DNA of 13,884 nucleotides from Candidatus Avelusimicrobium faecicola (GTDB lineage Bacteria > Elusimicrobiota > Elusimicrobia > Elusimicrobiales > Elusimicrobiaceae). The position numbers were made by a program, and so were the translations under genes. Positions 1 to 6,515 of this stretch are shown piece by piece. The notes under the pieces were generated by a model. The model worked only from the letters and a program-made list of their open reading frames with translations. It was not told where the DNA came from and made no database searches. The DNA is taken from contig UQFW01000039.1 of NCBI GenBank assembly GCA_900540405.1, positions 1-13,884 on the forward strand, written 5' to 3'. The first letter of the stretch is position 1, and every line of letters begins with the position of its first letter.

Positions 1-65
1 GCGTGAACACGCCGGACCCGTACAGCCCGCAAGAAAACGGCCGCAGTGTGTTAATAGTAGATTAA
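1..65 (+). CDS. 3' end of an unidentified plus-strand gene (partial)
   Basis: The frame beginning at base 3 is open from the window edge and ends in a TAA at 63-65; its last residues are PYSPQENGRSVLIVD. The stop lies 18 bases before a strong rho-independent terminator (84-113), which is what the end of a real transcription unit looks like. Another frame is also open here, but it runs straight through the terminator and is less likely. About 20 codons are too few to recognise a family, so no function is proposed. Only the position of the stop relative to the terminator supports the call. Confidence 0.45.
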   Translation, partial: VNTPDPYSPQENGRSVLIVD

Positions 66-83
66 ATGAACTTTTCATCAACC

Positions 84-113
84 AAACCCCGGGAATTACT
101 CCCGGGGTTTTTT
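84..113 (+). terminator. Rho-independent terminator of the partial upstream gene
   Basis: A perfect 10-bp stem (84-93 pairing with 101-110, core CCCCGGG/CCCGGGG) has a 7-base AT-rich loop and runs into a T tract to 113. It lies just after the TAA at 63-65. Confidence 0.85.
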
Positions 114-363
114 GCGTTGGGGCCTTTCGTGGGGAGCGGTGGGGTTTTTGTGAAATCGGCGCGCAAAATGGGCCTGTATAAAATGGGCCGGAAACACCTT
201 TCTTTCCGGCAAAAAAAGTCTGCCCCAAATAAAAAAGGGGGAAAAGCCAATAAATTACTGCAATAAAAATCAACAAGTGGCTCCGCTGTCCGGCTAAAAA
301 CGCACAAAAACAGCCCCGGTAAAAGATTTTTCGGTTTTTGCATAAAATGTATACAATAAACAT
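114..363. other. Intergenic stretch without a supportable gene
   Basis: This is the middle of a roughly 350-base gap between the partial plus-strand gene and the convergent acyltransferase gene. It holds a short direct repeat AAAATGGGCC (165-174 and 180-189) and an 8-bp hairpin GCCGGAAA/TTTCCGGC (187-194 with 203-210, loop of 8). The hairpin is flanked by an A run on the plus strand, so it does not look like a plus-strand terminator. An AT-rich patch around 340-356 contains a TATACAAT. Open frames on both strands exist but have low-complexity, unrecognisable translations and no convincing ribosome binding site. I see no RNA gene. Confidence 0.5.
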
Positions 364-389
364 AAAACCCGCCCAAAAAGGCGGGTTTT
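364..389 (-). terminator. Terminator of the acyltransferase operon
   Basis: A perfect 10-bp stem AAAACCCGCC/GGCGGGTTTT (364-373 with 380-389) has a 6-base loop, 23 bases beyond the stop of the minus-strand acyltransferase gene. The stem itself ends in an A/T run, so on either strand the RNA stem is followed by U residues. It could stop transcription in both directions between the convergent units. Confidence 0.8.
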
Positions 390-412
390 GTGCGTTTTTC
401 AGTAAAAACCGT

Positions 413-1120
413 TTAAGCGGATTTTTTGCGTTTGGGGGGAATCGTTTTATCAAACGGACGGTGGTTGATGAATTGTTCCGCTTTATCGGTGGCCTCGTTG
501 AGTTGTTCTTCCAGGGCCACGGCGGCGGCGTTCAGGTCTGTATCGTCTTGCACGCGGATAGTTTTGCCGTACACCAGGGCGGTTTTGCCAAAGGGGAGCG
601 GCACGCGCATCCGGTCCCAGGAACCCACCGTAAATTTATGGCTCAGCGCTGTACCGACGGGAATAATAGGGAGCCCCGTTTTTTTGGCTAAAAACAAAAT
701 GCCGGGTTGCACTTTATATACCGGGCCGCGCGGGCCGTCCGGCGTGAGCATGGGGCGGTAGCCGCTTCTGGCCGCTTGCAATAAATGGATAAGCGCCCGC
801 GCACCGCCGCGGCTACTGGAACCGCGCACGGCCAACATCCCGAATTTAGGCAGCAGGCGGGCGATATATTCGCCGTCACTACTTTGGCTGATGAGGGGGG
901 CAATCTTTTGCCCTTTATAGGGGTAAAGCAAAAACAACTGCTGGTTGTGCCATACGGCGTAAATCAGCCCTTTTTGGCTTTTTTCCAACTGTTCGCCTTC
1001 GGCGGATTTGAACCAGTAGATACGGGTGGTCCACCCTAAAAAAACGGTGTAAGCATAGGCCAGTGTGGAGCCTAAAAAATGTTTAACGGTGTAAGAAAGC
1101 GACGGGGATTGTACGGACAT
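413..1120 (-). CDS. DUF374-type lysophospholipid acyltransferase family protein
   Basis: A 235-residue protein of the LPLAT superfamily, DUF374 branch. It is predicted to transfer an acyl chain in lipid or lipid A-type precursor synthesis at the cytoplasmic face of the inner membrane. The substrate is not known from sequence. Visible family blocks are WHNQQ (57-61, acyltransferase histidine), ISQSSDGEYIARLL (77-90), RGSSSRGG (99-106), TPDGPRGP (126-133, the hallmark) and SWDR (167-170). A hydrophobic N-terminal segment (about 13-30) may anchor it to the membrane, and the C-terminus is basic. I chose the ATG at 1120, which shares one base with the stop of the upstream gene (TAATG) and has an AAAGGA-like ribosome binding site. 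A longer GTG start at 1153 would add a lysine-rich stretch read from the neighbour's 3' end and is less likely. It is translationally coupled to the 1120-1752 gene and followed by a terminator. Family assignment is firm, reaction is inferred. Confidence 0.88.
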   Translation of the reverse strand: MSVQSPSLSYTVKHFLGSTLAYAYTVFLGWTTRIYWFKSAEGEQLEKSQKGLIYAVWHNQQLFLLYPYKGQKIAPLISQSSDGEYIARLLPKFGMLAVRGSSSRGGARALIHLLQAARSGYRPMLTPDGPRGPVYKVQPGILFLAKKTGLPIIPVGTALSHKFTVGSWDRMRVPLPFGKTALVYGKTIRVQDDTDLNAAAVALEEQLNEATDKAEQFINHRPFDKTIPPKRKKSA

Positions 1121-1752
1121 TATTTTTTTCCTTTTTTCTTTTTTCTCTGCCACGGTATTAAAAATACCACGGTGGCTTTGGGGGTTAATTGGCCGTTTTG
1201 TAAGGCCACATCAATTTTGCTAGCATTTAATTTTTCTAACAAAAGGGGTAAAGCGCTATCCGCCAAGGATTTATCCAGCCGGACGGCTTCGCGTAAGATT
1301 TTGGGCTCTGCCGCCACGCCTAATAACGGCGTGTAGACCAACTGCATATCCAAAATTTCACATTCTTCTTTTTCGGCCTGTTCGCGGATAAGCTCCGTGA
1401 CGAACAAAATGGCCGTGCGCAAAAATTCATACAGCGCCGTATTGGCTAAAATCTGCTGTTGCGGGTTGGTTATTTGCTGTACAAAGGTTTCCACTTTACT
1501 GCCCAACGTCACGGCGCAGGCGCTGAACATTTCTTTGGGAATCAGCGTTGCGGCGCCTAATTCCCAATGGGCATCTTGGTTAAATTCGTACACGGTTCCG
1601 GGGTCCAGCTCTTTGGCTAACGCGGCAATAAAGCGGGCCAGGGCGGTTTCGTCTTCAAAACCGGCCTGCCTTAAATTTTCTGCGGTGCGCAATAGTTTAC
1701 GCAGAATTTCTTTTTGCCGTGTGGCTATTTTGAACCGTTTTATTTTTCTCAT
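1120..1752 (-). CDS. Hypothetical protein, 210 aa, coupled to the acyltransferase
   Basis: I do not recognise this family. The protein is soluble-looking, with no signal peptide or convincing membrane segment. It begins with a very basic stretch (MRKIKRFKIATRQKEILRK) and ends in a lysine-rich tail (RKKKKGKK). The middle is mostly helix-like: DETALARFIAALAKEL around 34-49, and a longer helical block around residues 105-140. Its stop codon overlaps the ATG of the acyltransferase by one base, so the two are almost certainly co-translated and may share a pathway. The ATG at 1752 has no close Shine-Dalgarno; a GGAG lies about 25 bases upstream, too far to act normally. It sits behind the secF terminator, so a promoter of its own in 1753-1812 is expected, but I cannot place one confidently. 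Confidence 0.75.
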   Translation of the reverse strand: MRKIKRFKIATRQKEILRKLLRTAENLRQAGFEDETALARFIAALAKELDPGTVYEFNQDAHWELGAATLIPKEMFSACAVTLGSKVETFVQQITNPQQQILANTALYEFLRTAILFVTELIREQAEKEECEILDMQLVYTPLLGVAAEPKILREAVRLDKSLADSALPLLLEKLNASKIDVALQNGQLTPKATVVFLIPWQRKKKKGKK

Positions 1753-1811
1753 ACTTAAAACCGTTTTAGTAAAAACTCCGTAAAGCGTTTGCTAAAGCTG
1801 TTTTGTGATAA

Positions 1812-1851
1812 ATAAAAAGGGCCCGCACACCCCAAACAGGCGTGCGGACCC
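1812..1851 (-). terminator. Rho-independent terminator after secF
   Basis: A 10-bp stem (1842-1851 with 1819-1828) contains one G-T wobble when read on the minus strand. It has a 13-base loop and is followed on that strand by TTTTTATT. It lies directly after the secF stop and separates the sec cluster from the next minus-strand gene. On the plus strand the wobble becomes a C-A mismatch, which supports minus-strand function. Confidence 0.85.
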
Positions 1852-1857
1852 CTAAAA

Positions 1858-2889
1858 CTATTTGTGTTTGTTGCGGCGGGTACGTTTGATTTTCGTCACC
1901 GTCTTTTTGGGTGCGGCGGCTCTTTCTTCGCGCGGTTCTTGCGCCAATACTTGAGCGGCCGGTTTGGCGGCCTCTTTTTTGGCAGTAGAGTAGCCGCGGT
2001 CCAAATCGGACAGTTGGCCCTTTTGCCAAGTGTACACTAACGGCGTGCTTAACGCAATGGTGGAATACACACCGCTAATACAGCCTACCAACATAGCAAA
2101 CGCAAAAGAGTTCAGCACTTCCCCGCCCAAGAAATACAAAATAAACAGGGCAAAAATTACCGTTAAGGTGGTAATAATCGTGCGGGAGAGCGTTTCGTTA
2201 ATAGACAGGTTAATTAACTCTCTCATGCTCATTTTGGGGTGCAGGCGGATGTTTTCGCGCATACGGTCAAAAATAACAATCGTATCGTTAATAGAGAACC
2301 CGGCGACCGTTAAGAACGCCGCCACGATAACCAAGTCAATTTCCCGTTGCGTGATAGAAAACGCCAGCGCCATGGCAAATAAGTCATGGAACAAGGCCAC
2401 AACGCCGGAAATGCCCCACAAAATGTTGCTAAAGCGGAACGCAACATAAATGATGATGAACACCAGCGACAGCAAAATAGCCCACATGGCGCGTTCGGTC
2501 ATGTTGTCACCCACGGCCGGGCCCACGGAGTTGGTTTGCTGAATGGTAAACGGCACCTGTACCGCTTGGAGGGCTTTTTCAATGCGTGCTTGCACGACGC
2601 CTACTTCGCTGGAGGTGCTTTTTTCGCGGATGGCAAAGGTGTTATCCCCATACGTTTGAATGGCGGATTCTTCGCCCGTGTTGTCCAGCGCATCACGCAG
2701 GACGGACATTTCCACCGGTTTATCAAATTTTACCTGTACCAACGTACCGCCGGTAAAATCAATACCCAGGTTGAAACCTTTGGTGGCGAAGCAAATTACG
2801 CCGCCGATTAATAATAACGCAAACAATACAAAGTATACTTTGCGGTATTTAAGGAAATCAATGTTTGTTTTAGGTAATAAGTGCATCAT
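1858..2889 (-). CDS. secF: Protein translocase subunit SecF
   Basis: SecF is the inner-membrane partner of SecD. SecDF uses the proton gradient to help pull exported proteins out of the SecYEG channel. The 343-residue protein has an N-terminal membrane helix (about 17-35), the SecF signature NLGIDFTGGTLV (40-51), a periplasmic domain to about 130, and then five more membrane helices. The conserved INDTIVIFDRMREN block is at 200-213. The start ATG overlaps the secD TGA in an ATGA (2886-2889) with a good AAGGAG ribosome binding site. A second ATG follows immediately and could equally be used. After the last helix (about 290) there is a long alanine-, lysine- and arginine-rich cytoplasmic tail of about 50 residues ending KIKRTRRNKHK. 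E. coli SecF is 323 residues, so this one is somewhat longer at the C-terminus. Confidence 0.97.
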   Translation of the reverse strand: MMHLLPKTNIDFLKYRKVYFVLFALLLIGGVICFATKGFNLGIDFTGGTLVQVKFDKPVEMSVLRDALDNTGEESAIQTYGDNTFAIREKSTSSEVGVVQARIEKALQAVQVPFTIQQTNSVGPAVGDNMTERAMWAILLSLVFIIIYVAFRFSNILWGISGVVALFHDLFAMALAFSITQREIDLVIVAAFLTVAGFSINDTIVIFDRMRENIRLHPKMSMRELINLSINETLSRTIITTLTVIFALFILYFLGGEVLNSFAFAMLVGCISGVYSTIALSTPLVYTWQKGQLSDLDRGYSTAKKEAAKPAAQVLAQEPREERAAAPKKTVTKIKRTRRNKHK

Positions 2890-4301
2890 AAGCTGATCTC
2901 CTTGGGGTTAGAGGTTAAGATAAGTTCGTAAATCGCGCGCGTGACGAACACGGCCGTAAACAAACTTACCACCAAGCCGATAATCAAGGTGACGGCAAAG
3001 CCTTTCACCGGGCCGGTACCAAATTGCAACAAACACGCACCCACAATAATAGTGGTGAGGTTGGAGTCAAAAATGGCAGACCAGGCTTTATCGTACCCCA
3101 GGTGGATAATTTCGTAAATCGGTTTGCCCAGCAGGGTTTCTTCGCGCATACGTTCAATAATCAGCACGTTGGCGTCAATAGCCATAGCCAAGGACAAAAT
3201 AATACCCGCAATACCCGGCAACGTCAGCGTGGCGGAAAAATAGCTCATAACTGCCGTTAGTAATACCAGGTTGAGTACGAGGGCAATATCGGAAATAAAC
3301 CCGGCGCCCTTATAGTATATGGCCATGAAAACCAAAATCAGGATTAAGCCGAATAAAGAGGCCGTTAAGCCGGATTTAATGGAGTCTTCGCCCAAAGTCG
3401 GGCCGATGGTTTTCTTTTCAATCACCTTTACCGGGGCAGGCAACGCACCGGCTTTTAATACAATGGTCAGCTGTTTGGCTTCGTCCAAGGTAAAAGTGCC
3501 GGAAATGCGGCCGTCTCTGGTAATGCGGCTTTGAATGGTGGGGGCGGATTGAATGGTGTTATCCAGTACAATCGCCAGGCGTTTGCTGATGTTGGCGCCC
3601 GTCAATTTGCCGAATTTTTTGCTGCCTTCGGCGGTAAAGCTGAACGCAACTTCGGGGTAGCCGTTTTCGCCGTACATGGTCAGTTTGGCGTTATCCAAAT
3701 CGGCCCCGGTGACGGCGGCCGTTTTGGTGACCACCATATACCCGCCTTCTTTACTGCGCATAAGTTGGGCATCATCCGGCATTAATTGGGCAATAGCCGG
3801 GTCCAAAACGCCGTCTTCGTCAAACGGTTTTTCGGATTCTTCCAATTTGGCTATGGCTTTGGAGTAGGCTTCCGTATTTTCTTTTACAATGCGGAATTCC
3901 AACATAGCCGTTTTGCCGATTAGCGCTTCCGCTCTTTCCGGGTTGGCCACACCGGGCAGTTGCACCAAAATCCATTTATCGCCCTGGCGGGTGATTTGGG
4001 TTTCGGCCAAGCCGTATTGGTCAATGCGGTTGCGGATAATTTCAATCGCGCGGGACATGGCTTCATTTAAGGGCTCTTTTTTATCCAGTTTGGCTACTTC
4101 CAACTCCAGTAGCAGGCTGGAACCGCCCCTTAAATCCAGGCCCAGGTTGAGCATGCGTTTGGGGCGCTCGCCCAGGGTGTCTAATGCTTCCCGTTCCGCC
4201 AAGGGTTTGGAGTACCACTTGTAGTTCGGGTAGATTAAATAGAGGGAGCCCAACAATATGGCAATGATGAAGCCCCACTTCCATGCGAGTCTGTTAGACA
4301 T
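2886..4301 (-). CDS. secD: Protein translocase subunit SecD
   Basis: SecD is the larger SecDF subunit, acting in the inner membrane with most of its first half in the periplasm. The 471-residue protein starts with a membrane helix (about 10-27), carries the hallmark GLDLRGG (54-60), then the long P1 periplasmic domain to about 300 and a C-terminal bundle of five helices. The conserved AIDANVLIIERMREE stretch (374-388) contains the aspartate used in proton-driven movement in characterised homologues. It is shorter than E. coli SecD (615) and similar in length to compact SecD proteins of other phyla. The ATG at 4301 has AAGGAGA upstream at about 11 bases. It lies 18 bases after yajC and overlaps secF by four bases, so the three genes form one operon. 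Confidence 0.97.
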   Translation of the reverse strand: MSNRLAWKWGFIIAILLGSLYLIYPNYKWYSKPLAEREALDTLGERPKRMLNLGLDLRGGSSLLLELEVAKLDKKEPLNEAMSRAIEIIRNRIDQYGLAETQITRQGDKWILVQLPGVANPERAEALIGKTAMLEFRIVKENTEAYSKAIAKLEESEKPFDEDGVLDPAIAQLMPDDAQLMRSKEGGYMVVTKTAAVTGADLDNAKLTMYGENGYPEVAFSFTAEGSKKFGKLTGANISKRLAIVLDNTIQSAPTIQSRITRDGRISGTFTLDEAKQLTIVLKAGALPAPVKVIEKKTIGPTLGEDSIKSGLTASLFGLILILVFMAIYYKGAGFISDIALVLNLVLLTAVMSYFSATLTLPGIAGIILSLAMAIDANVLIIERMREETLLGKPIYEIIHLGYDKAWSAIFDSNLTTIIVGACLLQFGTGPVKGFAVTLIIGLVVSLFTAVFVTRAIYELILTSNPKEISL

Positions 4302-4319
4302 TATTTATAAGTCTCCTTG

Positions 4320-4616
4320 TTATTTGACGGGTTGCGTCTCGTTTACAAATCCAACAACGGCCGTTTTTAGAACGGTAATTTTTACATTTTCGGCAATTTT
4401 TACTTCCAGCGTATTATCTTTGAAGCCGGCTACGGTGCCGACAATACCGCCGGGAATAATGATTTTATCCCCTTTTTGCAGGGCTTCCACTTTGGCCAGG
4501 CGTTCTTGGTCACGCTTTTTTTGGCCGCGCCCGCTCCAGAGCATCATTACTACAAATGCCAATAAGAATATGTAAAAAATAAAAGTTCCGCCACCTTGTG
4601 CTGCGGTTGTTTCCAT
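4320..4616 (-). CDS. yajC: Preprotein translocase accessory subunit YajC
   Basis: A 98-residue single-pass membrane protein, the small partner of SecDF in the holotranslocon. One helix runs from about 11 to 27 (TFIFYIFLLAFVVMMLW). A charged stretch RGQKKRDQERL follows, and then the conserved YajC soluble core with GDKIIIPGGIVGTV (49-62). Length and layout are normal for the family. The ATG at 4616 has a near-perfect AAGGAGG ribosome binding site. It is the first gene of the canonical yajC-secD-secF order. A promoter is proposed in the 62-base gap upstream, but read-through from the sulfatase gene is also possible because I see no terminator between them. Confidence 0.95.
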   Translation of the reverse strand: METTAAQGGGTFIFYIFLLAFVVMMLWSGRGQKKRDQERLAKVEALQKGDKIIIPGGIVGTVAGFKDNTLEVKIAENVKITVLKTAVVGFVNETQPVK

Positions 4617-4652
4617 GAAATCCTCCTTGCGTCTACTAAAATATACCCTTGT

Positions 4653-4661
4653 ATTTTAGCA
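4653..4661 (-). promoter_or_regulatory. Candidate extended -10 promoter for yajC-secD-secF
   Basis: Read on the minus strand this is TGCTAAAAT, a TG-n extended -10 hexamer. A start site near 4646 would give a leader of about 30 bases before the yajC ATG. No good -35 hexamer is visible. A second possible -10 (TATATT, 4640-4645 on the minus strand) lies closer to the gene. Confidence 0.4.
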
Positions 4662-4678
4662 TATTTCTGTACGCGCGT

Positions 4679-6412
4679 TTACGAACGCGGGAAAGTGCGC
4701 AGTAATTCCAGCAGGGTTTTATCTTCTGCCCGTTTGGAATTTAAGGGTACAATGCGCTTTGCCCGGTGGGTGGTAATTACGGCGTAATCTTCTTTAATAT
4801 CAAAAACGGTGCGGGGGCTGTCGGCAAATAAACTGTGGCCGAAAAACGCCTTGGGCGGCTGAATGTTGAGCAAGTCCAGCACGGTGGGGGCAATATCCAA
4901 CTGGGAAATCAACCCGTCCGTATCCAGCGGCTTTTGAATGGGCGTTTTGGTTAAAAGGATAAACGGTAAATCATCATACCGGGCCGGGTGGGGGGAAAAC
5001 AACGCCGGGGTGGGCGTATCTGGGTAGGCGGGGTGGTCACCCGTTAAAATAATCAGGGTGTCCTCGTCCCATAACCCCCGCGCCTGCAAATCTTGCAGGA
5101 AATGTTGCACGTCTTGCCCCAGGCGGGCAAAGGCGCGCGGCAGGGTGGGAGTGTCATAAAAGGGGGCGTCAATTTCCCGGTAGGTTTCGCCGGCGTAATC
5201 CGTACGGCCCAGGGGAACGTGGGTATCCACCGTCAGTAAAGTTAAAAAGACAGGCTCGTTTTGGTGTGCTTGCAAATATTCGGCCGCATAGGCAAACAAT
5301 TTGCGGTCCATTAAACCCCACCAGTTGATAAACGGCGCATAGCGGGGGTCGGTTTCAAAATAAGTCCGGCCGATAACTTCCTGAAAGCCGGCCTGGTGGA
5401 ACAAAATGTTTTCGTCCATGTATTTTTCGTTGGCTCCGCGCAAAAAAGCGGTGCGGTAGCCGTGTTGTTGCAAGGTGCGCACAAAGGAGTCCGGGTAGCC
5501 GTTTTCATACGCTAATTTTACAAACGGATGGGAGGTAAAAATGACGGATAAACCGTATAAAGTGGATAAGGTGACGTGTTCCAAGGAGGCCGACGGATAA
5601 CGCGCCATTAAGGCGTCCACTTCCCGGCTGGCCTCGGCGGGGATTTTGGGGTTGAAACGGTGCAGGTATTTAACGGAAAAACTTTCCGCCGCAATTAAAA
5701 TCACCCGTTTGTAGGGTTTTCCAACGCCTGTGTTGGCGGCGTTCCAAATGCCGTAGCTTTCGGCCAGTTTTTGTACTTGGGTTGACGGCGTGCCGATGTG
5801 GGCCTTAGGAGATTTGGCCAAGAGGGCCCGCGCCGTATAAACCGGGGACGGCGCGAGCATATATTGGGCGTAAAAATTATGCGGGGCTTTTAATAGGGCA
5901 AGCGGTGGTAAAAAGATGAATAACAATAATCCTGTTGCGCACCACCCCAGGCGCATGGCGGCGGTGCGGCGGGGGGAAGCGGTAAAAAATTTCCGCACCG
6001 CAAAAAAACAAAATGCCGCCAAAAGCACAAAATAGCTGATGACCCGCCAATCGGTCAAAAAGTTATAATCGCCGCCTTCCATGGTTTGCAGGTATTTGGC
6101 GCCAAAGCGTTCCTTGAAATACCACAAAAGCACAAAATCGGCCGTGAGCGTTAAATAATAAAGGAAAGCGGCAAGCGTCACCGCCCCTTTGTTTTTCAGC
6201 CCGCAGATTTGGGCCAAAGAAAGCAGTAAGCCGATAAATAAAAATTCGCAAAGGAGTTTAACCGCCAACGCTGCCGGGGCCGTGGCCCAAGTAAGCTCGT
6301 TAAGCTGGTAGAGCCCAAACGCACAAAGTGCCAGGGCGGGAAGGGATAACAAAAATAAGAGTTTATAATCGTTTTTGAAAGCTAAAAAAATAGAATTTTT
6401 GAGCGATTGCAT
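4679..6412 (-). CDS. LTA synthase/MdoB-like membrane sulfatase (phosphoglycerol or phosphoethanolamine transferase type)
   Basis: A 577-residue inner-membrane enzyme of the alkaline phosphatase/sulfatase superfamily. The N-terminal quarter has about five membrane helices (roughly 18-37, 45-68, 77-98, 124-140, 156-174). A large periplasmic sulfatase domain starts around residue 235. Visible landmarks are AESFS (242-246, metal-binding glutamate 243), threonines 281 and 284 in VTLSTLYGL as candidate catalytic nucleophiles, the NWWGLMDRKLF block (363-373) typical of LtaS/MdoB proteins, DTHVP (396-400), TGDHP (457-461, metal-binding Asp-His) and QLDIAPTVLDLLNI (504-517). Family members move phosphoglycerol or phosphoethanolamine from phospholipids to an envelope glycan or lipid. 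The acceptor here is unknown. It is divergent from thrS and its likely promoter is the shared palindrome. The ribosome binding site is weak. The start ATG at 6412 fits the membrane-protein N-terminus. Confidence 0.85.
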   Translation of the reverse strand: MQSLKNSIFLAFKNDYKLLFLLSLPALALCAFGLYQLNELTWATAPAALAVKLLCEFLFIGLLLSLAQICGLKNKGAVTLAAFLYYLTLTADFVLLWYFKERFGAKYLQTMEGGDYNFLTDWRVISYFVLLAAFCFFAVRKFFTASPRRTAAMRLGWCATGLLLFIFLPPLALLKAPHNFYAQYMLAPSPVYTARALLAKSPKAHIGTPSTQVQKLAESYGIWNAANTGVGKPYKRVILIAAESFSVKYLHRFNPKIPAEASREVDALMARYPSASLEHVTLSTLYGLSVIFTSHPFVKLAYENGYPDSFVRTLQQHGYRTAFLRGANEKYMDENILFHQAGFQEVIGRTYFETDPRYAPFINWWGLMDRKLFAYAAEYLQAHQNEPVFLTLLTVDTHVPLGRTDYAGETYREIDAPFYDTPTLPRAFARLGQDVQHFLQDLQARGLWDEDTLIILTGDHPAYPDTPTPALFSPHPARYDDLPFILLTKTPIQKPLDTDGLISQLDIAPTVLDLLNIQPPKAFFGHSLFADSPRTVFDIKEDYAVITTHRAKRIVPLNSKRAEDKTLLELLRTFPRS

Positions 6413-6435
6413 GAAATACGCCTGCCTGTTAATTT

Positions 6436-6452
6436 GATATAATTATTATATC
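6436..6452. promoter_or_regulatory. Symmetric divergent promoter (two back-to-back TATAAT elements)
   Basis: The 17-base stretch GATATAATTATTATATC is a perfect palindrome around the T at 6444. On the plus strand TATAAT is at 6438-6443, preceded by TTGA, which makes a TG-n extended -10 for thrS. On the minus strand TATAAT is at 6450-6445 and faces the sulfatase gene. Expected start sites are near 6450 (plus) and 6438 (minus), so the two -10 regions are adjacent and compete for the same DNA. No clear -35 is seen for either direction. The same TTGATATAAT decamer occurs before yggS. Confidence 0.65.
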
Positions 6453-6463
6453 TTATTGTGAGG

Positions 6464-6505
6464 CTTTGCCGCCTGGCCCGGTCTTGGTGGCCGGCAGGCG
6501 CAAAG
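6464..6505 (+). promoter_or_regulatory. Long imperfect hairpin in the thrS leader
   Basis: CTTTGC (6464-6469) pairs with GCAAAG (6500-6505). Above a one-base bulge GCCTG (6471-6475) pairs with CAGGC (6495-6499), and an alternative upper GGCC/GGCC pairing is available. The apical loop contains GGTCTTGGT. The structure fills most of the predicted 66-base leader and ends 10 bases before the ATG at 6516, where no Shine-Dalgarno is obvious. That position would suit translational control, as known for E. coli thrS, but no homology is claimed. Confidence 0.45.
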
Positions 6506-6515
6506 TAAAACGAAC

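Noticed and set aside
62..376. Open frames on both strands (for example plus 66-266 and minus 62-376) in the first intergenic gap
   Set aside because: They run through the terminators at 84-113 and 364-389, lack good ribosome binding sites and give unrecognisable low-complexity translations.
1121..1153. Longer N-terminus for the acyltransferase from a GTG at 1153
   Set aside because: It would read 11 lysine-rich residues out of the neighbour's 3' end; the ATG at 1120 has a ribosome binding site and the typical TAATG overlap.
4670..4690. Hairpin over the sulfatase stop codon (GCGTT/AACGC) as a terminator
   Set aside because: The stem is only five base pairs and is not followed by a T run on the minus strand.
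6413..6515. Replication origin at the single point of gene divergence
   Set aside because: I see no DnaA-box-like cluster and no dnaA, dnaN or gidA neighbours; the AT-rich part is explained by the two -10 elements.
6464..6515. T-box riboswitch upstream of thrS
   Set aside because: The leader is far too short, and the conserved T-box sequence and a following terminator are absent.
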